In this document: piece after piece, positions 6,657-9,962 of the stretch
Position numbering within the stretch: position 1 is the stretch's first letter
Layout of the letters: every line of letters begins with the position of its first letter
Assembly (NCBI GenBank): GCA_964428805.1
Contig: CAYRZF010000082.1
Coordinates: forward strand, 1 to 9,962
DNA from: CAYRZF01 sp964428805
GTDB taxonomy: Bacteria; Methylomirabilota; Methylomirabilia; Rokubacteriales; CSP1-6
Reading direction: 5' to 3'
Length of the DNA: 9,962 bases
The notes under the pieces: model-generated
Seen by the model: only the letters and a program-made list of their open reading frames with translations
Databases searched by the model: none
What the model was told of the DNA's origin: nothing
Translations under genes and position numbers: made by a program

Positions 6657-7514
6657 ATGGCCGCCCCGCGCACGCACCGTCAGAAGGAGATCCGGCGCCA
6701 TCTCTGGATCTACGGGGCCATCACCCCCTACGTCATCATCGCCGTCTTCCCCATCTACTGGATGGCCATCACCGCCTTCAAGCAGGATCCCGACCTCTAT
6801 CGGATGGACCAGTTCCCGCTGTGGTTCCACCTGGCGCCCACTTGGAAGCACTTCACCTATCTCTTCACCAACACCAACTACGGCGCCTGGATCTTCAACA
6901 CAATGGCCATCGCGGCGTGGGTCGCGGTCATCACGCTCTTGGCCGCGGTGCCCGCCGGCTATGCGCTGGCCCGGCTCCGGATCCCCGGGGCCGAGAACCT
7001 CGGAATCGCCATCTTCATGACCTACCTCGTCCCCGCCATCATCCTCTTCCTGCCGCTCGCCCGGGTGGTGTCGATGCTCGGCTTGCAGGACAGCTGGTGG
7101 TCCCTGGTCCTGGTGTACCCGACCATCACGATCCCGTTCTGCACGTGGCTCCTCATGGGCTTCTTCAAGACCGTGCCCCTGGAGATGGAGGAGGCAGCGC
7201 GGGTCGATGGATGCGGCTACCTCGGGGCGTTCGTGCGCGTCGTCCTGCCCGTGAGCATTCCGGGGATCCTCACCGCGGTGATTTTCGCCTTCACGCTCTC
7301 GATGCAGGACTTCCTCTACGGGCTGGCCTTCGTCGCGCCGGGCGATCAGAAACCGATCACCGTGGGCGTGCCCACCGAACTGATCCGGGGCGATGTGTTC
7401 TTCTGGGGCTCGCTGATGGCGGCCGCGCTGATGGTAGGGCTGCCGGTGGCGATTCTCTACAACTTCTTCCTGGACCGGTTCATCCAGGGGATCACAGGCG
7501 GGATCGGGAAGTAG
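6657..7514 (+). CDS. ABC transporter permease, MalG/UgpE type (CUT1 sugar family)
   Basis: Second inner-membrane permease of the sugar-type importer. The ATG at 6657 is 4 bases after the MalF-like stop, with GGAGGGAG (6639-6646) inside the end of the upstream gene as Shine-Dalgarno at 10-base spacing. The 285-residue product is of normal length: TM1 at about 21-40, the family phrase PAGYALARLRIPG (99-111), the P-loop-like turn TIPFCTWLLMGFF (158-170), and an EAA loop at 177-198 (EMEEAARVDGCGYLGAFVRV, then VLP). It ends FLDRFIQGITGGIGK, matching the usual RFIQGLTAGAVKG-like tail. It is the last gene of the operon: a hairpin and then a convergent gene follow, so no ATPase is encoded downstream in the operon. 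Confidence 0.95.
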   Translation: MAAPRTHRQKEIRRHLWIYGAITPYVIIAVFPIYWMAITAFKQDPDLYRMDQFPLWFHLAPTWKHFTYLFTNTNYGAWIFNTMAIAAWVAVITLLAAVPAGYALARLRIPGAENLGIAIFMTYLVPAIILFLPLARVVSMLGLQDSWWSLVLVYPTITIPFCTWLLMGFFKTVPLEMEEAARVDGCGYLGAFVRVVLPVSIPGILTAVIFAFTLSMQDFLYGLAFVAPGDQKPITVGVPTELIRGDVFFWGSLMAAALMVGLPVAILYNFFLDRFIQGITGGIGK

Positions 7515-7519
7515 ACAGA

Positions 7520-7555
7520 GGCGGAGCCAGCCCCTTCGCCGGGACTGGCACCGCC
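7520..7555. terminator. Long hairpin between convergent genes, possible bidirectional terminator
   Basis: GGCGG (7520-7524) pairs with CCGCC (7551-7555); after an A/A mismatch, GCCAG (7526-7530) pairs with CTGGC (7545-7549), and CCC (7531-7533) can pair with GGG (7541-7543), with A7544 bulged and a CTTCGCC loop. It fills most of the 58-base gap between the MalG-like stop and the cupin stop. It lacks a T-run on either side, so it is not a canonical Rho-independent terminator, though the placement suggests transcript ends or 3' protection for both genes. Confidence 0.5.
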
Positions 7556-7572
7556 AGGCAGCGGGGCTAGGC

Positions 7573-8040
7573 TTAGTCTTCTTTCGGTGCCTGCTGCACC
7601 GGATCGGGACGACCGGGGTAGCCGAGGTGGAGCATCAGGTACTTGACGGGCTTGTCCGAGCGGTTGACATGATTGTGCCACCAGCCCGAGCCCCCGTTGT
7701 CCATGAAGGACTGCCCCGCCGCGTGGTACTGAGTACCCTTGATCCCGATCGGACCCGCCTCATACTCCGTTATCAGCACGCCCTCGAGGACGTAAATGTA
7801 GGTCGGCACCCGGAACTCCTGGCGGCCGGTCTGCCCGCCGGGCACCAGTTCCACGGTCCCTCCCGTGACGAAGACCGGCGTGTTCACCGTGGCCGAGAAG
7901 CCCCCGAGCGACGTGACCAGCCCCTTGACCTTGACCCCTTTCGGCTCCGCGGCCTTCTGGGCCTGGGCCTCCGCGGGAAGGCTTGCCAGGCCGAGGACGA
8001 ACAAGCTGGCTGCTGCAGCGATGGAAAGCTTCGTGATCAT
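7573..8040 (-). CDS. Secreted cupin-domain protein, function unknown
   Basis: The 155-residue protein has a Sec signal peptide (MITKLSIAAAASLFVLGLAS, likely cleavage after AEA at about 25) and no lipobox Cys, so the mature protein of about 130 residues acts outside the cytoplasm. The rest is a small cupin beta-barrel: the VELVPGG turn (63-69), YIYVLEGVL (81-89) as the strand closing motif 1, and GQSFMDNGGSGWWHNHVN (109-126) as motif 2. Motif 2 keeps its His and Asn (H122, N126), but the two His and the Glu of canonical motif 1 are replaced by E75, R77 and T80, so the usual four-residue metal site is incomplete. It could bind a ligand without metal or use H106, H122 and H124. A Shine-Dalgarno GGGGAGAG (8046-8053) lies 5 bases before the ATG. 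It is convergent with the sugar importer and divergent, with a 92-base gap, from the beta-propeller gene; I see no convincing promoter in that gap. Confidence 0.85.
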   Translation of the reverse strand: MITKLSIAAAASLFVLGLASLPAEAQAQKAAEPKGVKVKGLVTSLGGFSATVNTPVFVTGGTVELVPGGQTGRQEFRVPTYIYVLEGVLITEYEAGPIGIKGTQYHAAGQSFMDNGGSGWWHNHVNRSDKPVKYLMLHLGYPGRPDPVQQAPKED

Positions 8041-8132
8041 CGGTGCTCTCCCCAGGAGAAAGTGTGAGCTGCAGGTTGCCGGTTCAAGCCGTCCCGTCGA
8101 GCTACGCGGAGGCTAGCAGAGGCTCTTCGCGC

Positions 8133-9188
8133 ATGTCAAGGCTCACGTGCCGCCCGGGCAGCGCCGCCTGGGCAGCACTGCTCATGCTCACCGGACTCGC
8201 CTGGCTGCCGTGCGCGAGCCCCAGCCCGGCCGATGGGGCCGACGCTTCAGAAGAGCTCCGTGCAGAGGTCGTGGTCACCGGGATTCCGCGTCCGATCCAG
8301 CTCGCTCTCGACGCCCGAGGGAGGCTGGTGGTCCTGAGCCAGGGCCGGCGGGGGGACGCTGCAGCCGAGATCTATCGTCTCGACCTGCACGGGCCCCTGC
8401 CGGTGGACGCGACGCGGGAGCCACACGTCGTGATCCCGTTCGCCGACGGGCCGAGAAAGATGTCATTGGGAAGCATCGCGGTGGATCCCAGGAGCGGGGA
8501 TCTATTCCTCGGCGAGGAGAACGGTAATCGCATCTATCGTCTGGGAGCGGACCAGCGGCTCCAGGCAATGGCTGTGGGGCTGAACCACCTCGTCGGTGGA
8601 AGCGGGCTCGCCCTCGACGGGCAGGGGCGGCTGATCTTCCTCGACTACGAAAGCCCGGAAACCCATCTCCGGTCAGAGACGCCGCTGCCGCCGTCGCTCA
8701 GCTGGCTCACCGAGGAGGGTTATCGGGGCCCGCTGGTCTTCCGCATCGATCCGCGGGAGGAGCGGGCGCTGCCCAGGCGCGCCGATCTGCTCCGTCCGAT
8801 CGTCCCACGTGGCTGGACGATCCCCGCCGGCCGGGAGCCCCTGTGGCGGCTCATCGGCGTGACGGCGGCCCCGGGCGATGACCTCGTCTTCCTGAGCTCG
8901 GTCGGGGAAGTGTCCCGGCTCGGGCCCGACGGCGAGCTCCGTCTCGTCGCCCGCCTGCCCGCCGGTCACTACCACCGGACCAACCTGGCGATGGGACCCG
9001 ACGGCAGCGTCTATATCAGCACGGGCTTCCATATCCGCGAACTGCTGCGCGTGCGGCCCAACGGCGCGGTCAGCACCGTGGCGCGCGACCTGGGCGATCC
9101 CGAAGGGATCGTGGTAGATGGGGCGGGCCAGATCTATTTGGCGGAGACCGCGCTCCACCGCATCATCCGGTTCCGGCCGGCCCCCTGA
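8133..9188 (+). CDS. Secreted NHL/SMP-30-like beta-propeller protein
   Basis: The 351-residue product starts with a signal peptide (hydrophobic core about 11-26) and continues as a beta-propeller. At least six blade-like units of the pattern 'G-hydrophobic-A/V-hydrophobic-D...G-hydrophobic-hydrophobic' are visible, near 52-69, 112-138, 157-171, 241-265, 284-309 and 324-347; examples are GLALDGQGRLIFLDYE and GIVVDGAGQIYLAET. This resembles NHL-repeat, SMP-30/gluconolactonase and Vgb-type propellers. Such proteins can be lactonases, lyases or binding scaffolds; no catalytic set can be assigned with confidence. The Cys27 context (AWLPC) is not a good lipobox. I chose the ATG at 8133, since the GTG at 8043 would add 30 non-hydrophobic residues ahead of the signal peptide and overlap the cupin gene's ribosome-binding site. 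Only AGAGG at 8118-8122 precedes it. Its TGA abuts the stop of the convergent permease gene. Confidence 0.85.
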   Translation: MSRLTCRPGSAAWAALLMLTGLAWLPCASPSPADGADASEELRAEVVVTGIPRPIQLALDARGRLVVLSQGRRGDAAAEIYRLDLHGPLPVDATREPHVVIPFADGPRKMSLGSIAVDPRSGDLFLGEENGNRIYRLGADQRLQAMAVGLNHLVGGSGLALDGQGRLIFLDYESPETHLRSETPLPPSLSWLTEEGYRGPLVFRIDPREERALPRRADLLRPIVPRGWTIPAGREPLWRLIGVTAAPGDDLVFLSSVGEVSRLGPDGELRLVARLPAGHYHRTNLAMGPDGSVYISTGFHIRELLRVRPNGAVSTVARDLGDPEGIVVDGAGQIYLAETALHRIIRFRPAP

Positions 9189-9962
9189 TCAAGCCCCTTC
9201 GACCATCCCCGCCGTGAGTCCGCGGACGTAGCCGCGGGCGAAGAAGGCGGAGATCAGGACCACCGGGATCGCCATCAGGTTGACCCCCGCCACCGCGGCC
9301 AGCTCGTCGAGAGCCACGTCAAAGGTGCCAATCCCGGCCGTGATGGTCTGGTTCTGCCCGCTCAGCAGGAAGACGGATGCGATCATGAAGTCGCTGGCGA
9401 CGGTGCCGAGGGTGAAGATGCCCGCGGCGACGAGGACAGGGCGGCTCATGGGCAGGATGATGCGGAAGAAGGCGGTGGTCCGGCTCGCGCCCTCGATGAG
9501 CGCCGCCTCCTCGATCTCCCGCGGCAGGTGCTGGAAGTAGGCCGAGAGCAGCCATACGCAGAACGGCAGGGCCATGGTCGGGTAGATCAGGATGAGGGCG
9601 AGGAGGTTGTCGTCCAGCCCGAGCGCGTTCACGACCTGGAAGAGCGGGATGAAGAGGATGGTCTGGGGGATGACATAGGTGGCGAGGATCGCGCGCCGCC
9701 ACCACCGGAACCCCGGTGGACGCAGCCGGCCCAGGGCATAGGCCGCGGCGACACTCGCCCCGAGGGTCGCCGCCACCGAGCCGGCAAAAACGAAGAGGGT
9801 GTTCACGAGCCAGTCCAAGAAGGGGTAGGAGCGGCGGAGCGCGTCCCCCACGTAGCCCCGAACCTCGCTCTTGCGCTCGAACAGCTCCTCGTAGTTCTCG
9901 AGGGTCGGATTCATGACGATGAACGGGTTGCCGAAGACGTCCTCCTTGGGGGTCTTCAGCGA
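9189..9962 (-). CDS. ABC transporter permease, MalG type (CUT1 sugar family), 5' end beyond window
   Basis: C-terminal 257 residues of a MalG-like permease. The frame has an internal ATG at 9914, but it stays open to the edge and the extra 16 residues read SLKTPKEDVFGNPFIV, the typical region before NPTLENYEELF in MalG proteins. The true start and TM1 are therefore outside the window. Visible family features are the VNTLFVFAGSVAATL TM segment, AAAYALGRLRPPG, LPFCVWLLSAYFQ, and an EAA loop EIEEAALIEGASRTTAFFRI followed by ILP. The C-terminus GYVRGLTAGMVEGA is complete. It differs in sequence from the MalG-like permease at 6657-7514 and faces the other way, so it belongs to a separate importer, presumably with its MalF-like partner to the right. 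Stop codons of this gene and the beta-propeller gene are directly adjacent. Confidence 0.94.
   Translation of the reverse strand, partial: SLKTPKEDVFGNPFIVMNPTLENYEELFERKSEVRGYVGDALRRSYPFLDWLVNTLFVFAGSVAATLGASVAAAYALGRLRPPGFRWWRRAILATYVIPQTILFIPLFQVVNALGLDDNLLALILIYPTMALPFCVWLLSAYFQHLPREIEEAALIEGASRTTAFFRIILPMSRPVLVAAGIFTLGTVASDFMIASVFLLSGQNQTITAGIGTFDVALDELAAVAGVNLMAIPVVLISAFFARGYVRGLTAGMVEGA

Noticed and set aside
5642..6673. A 343-codon minus-strand frame opposite the MalF-like gene
   Set aside because: Highly charged repetitive composition (Glu/Arg/Asp/Gln) is the usual antisense shadow of a hydrophobic membrane-protein gene.
8081..8090. GGTTCAAGCC, resembling a tRNA T-arm
   Set aside because: No acceptor, D or anticodon arms can be built around it in the 92-base gap.
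8275..8568. A 97-codon minus-strand frame within the beta-propeller gene
   Set aside because: Arg/Pro/Gly-rich shadow of a convincing propeller protein; no Shine-Dalgarno or motif.
1..9962. CRISPR array, insertion sequence, att site or transposase remnants
   Set aside because: No regularly spaced repeats, terminal inverted repeats, transposase or integrase frames were seen; the gene content is ordinary importer genes.

Overview
The window is GC-rich, densely coded bacterial chromosomal DNA made mostly of ABC importer genes with signal-peptide or periplasmic-type partners. The dense run of uptake genes, strong GC bias and Tat-exported binding protein suggest an environmental heterotroph, possibly of a soil lineage such as Rokubacteria/Methylomirabilota. 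That placement is an impression from gene style only: there is no rRNA, tRNA or housekeeping marker here.

Left arm, minus strand (30-3709): a peptide/nickel-family (DppABC/OppABC-type) importer operon in the order binding protein, DppB-like permease, DppC-like permease. A TTGACA-N18-TAGCAT promoter lies upstream of it, and its leader can fold into a stem-loop. No ATPase genes (DppD/DppF type) are in view; they may follow beyond the left edge.

Centre (3756-4331): a small minus-strand gene encodes a Cys/His-rich protein that looks like a short, divergent HIT-like protein. Divergent from it is a regulatory region holding a strong hairpin, two direct GGTCTCA repeats and a TTGACA-N18-TATTAG promoter. 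Next come a short leader ORF and a perfect Shine-Dalgarno sequence.

Middle, plus strand (4332-7514): a carbohydrate-type (CUT1) importer operon of a Tat-exported solute-binding protein, a MalF-like permease and a MalG-like permease. The genes are tightly coupled (ATGA overlap, then a 4-base gap). No ATPase accompanies them, so a shared ATPase encoded elsewhere is likely. A long hairpin separates this operon from the convergent cupin gene.

Right arm (7573-9962): a secreted cupin-like protein (minus) is divergent from a secreted NHL/SMP-30-like beta-propeller protein (plus). The beta-propeller gene ends base-to-base against a second MalG-like permease gene (minus), which runs off the right edge and belongs to a third importer.

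Overall this is mostly an ordinary nutrient-uptake region. I see no mobile element, CRISPR array, toxin/defence cassette or clearly new multi-gene system. The points most worth a second look are the HIT-like mini-protein, the regulatory region at 4116-4331, and the secreted cupin/beta-propeller pair between two sugar-type importers.
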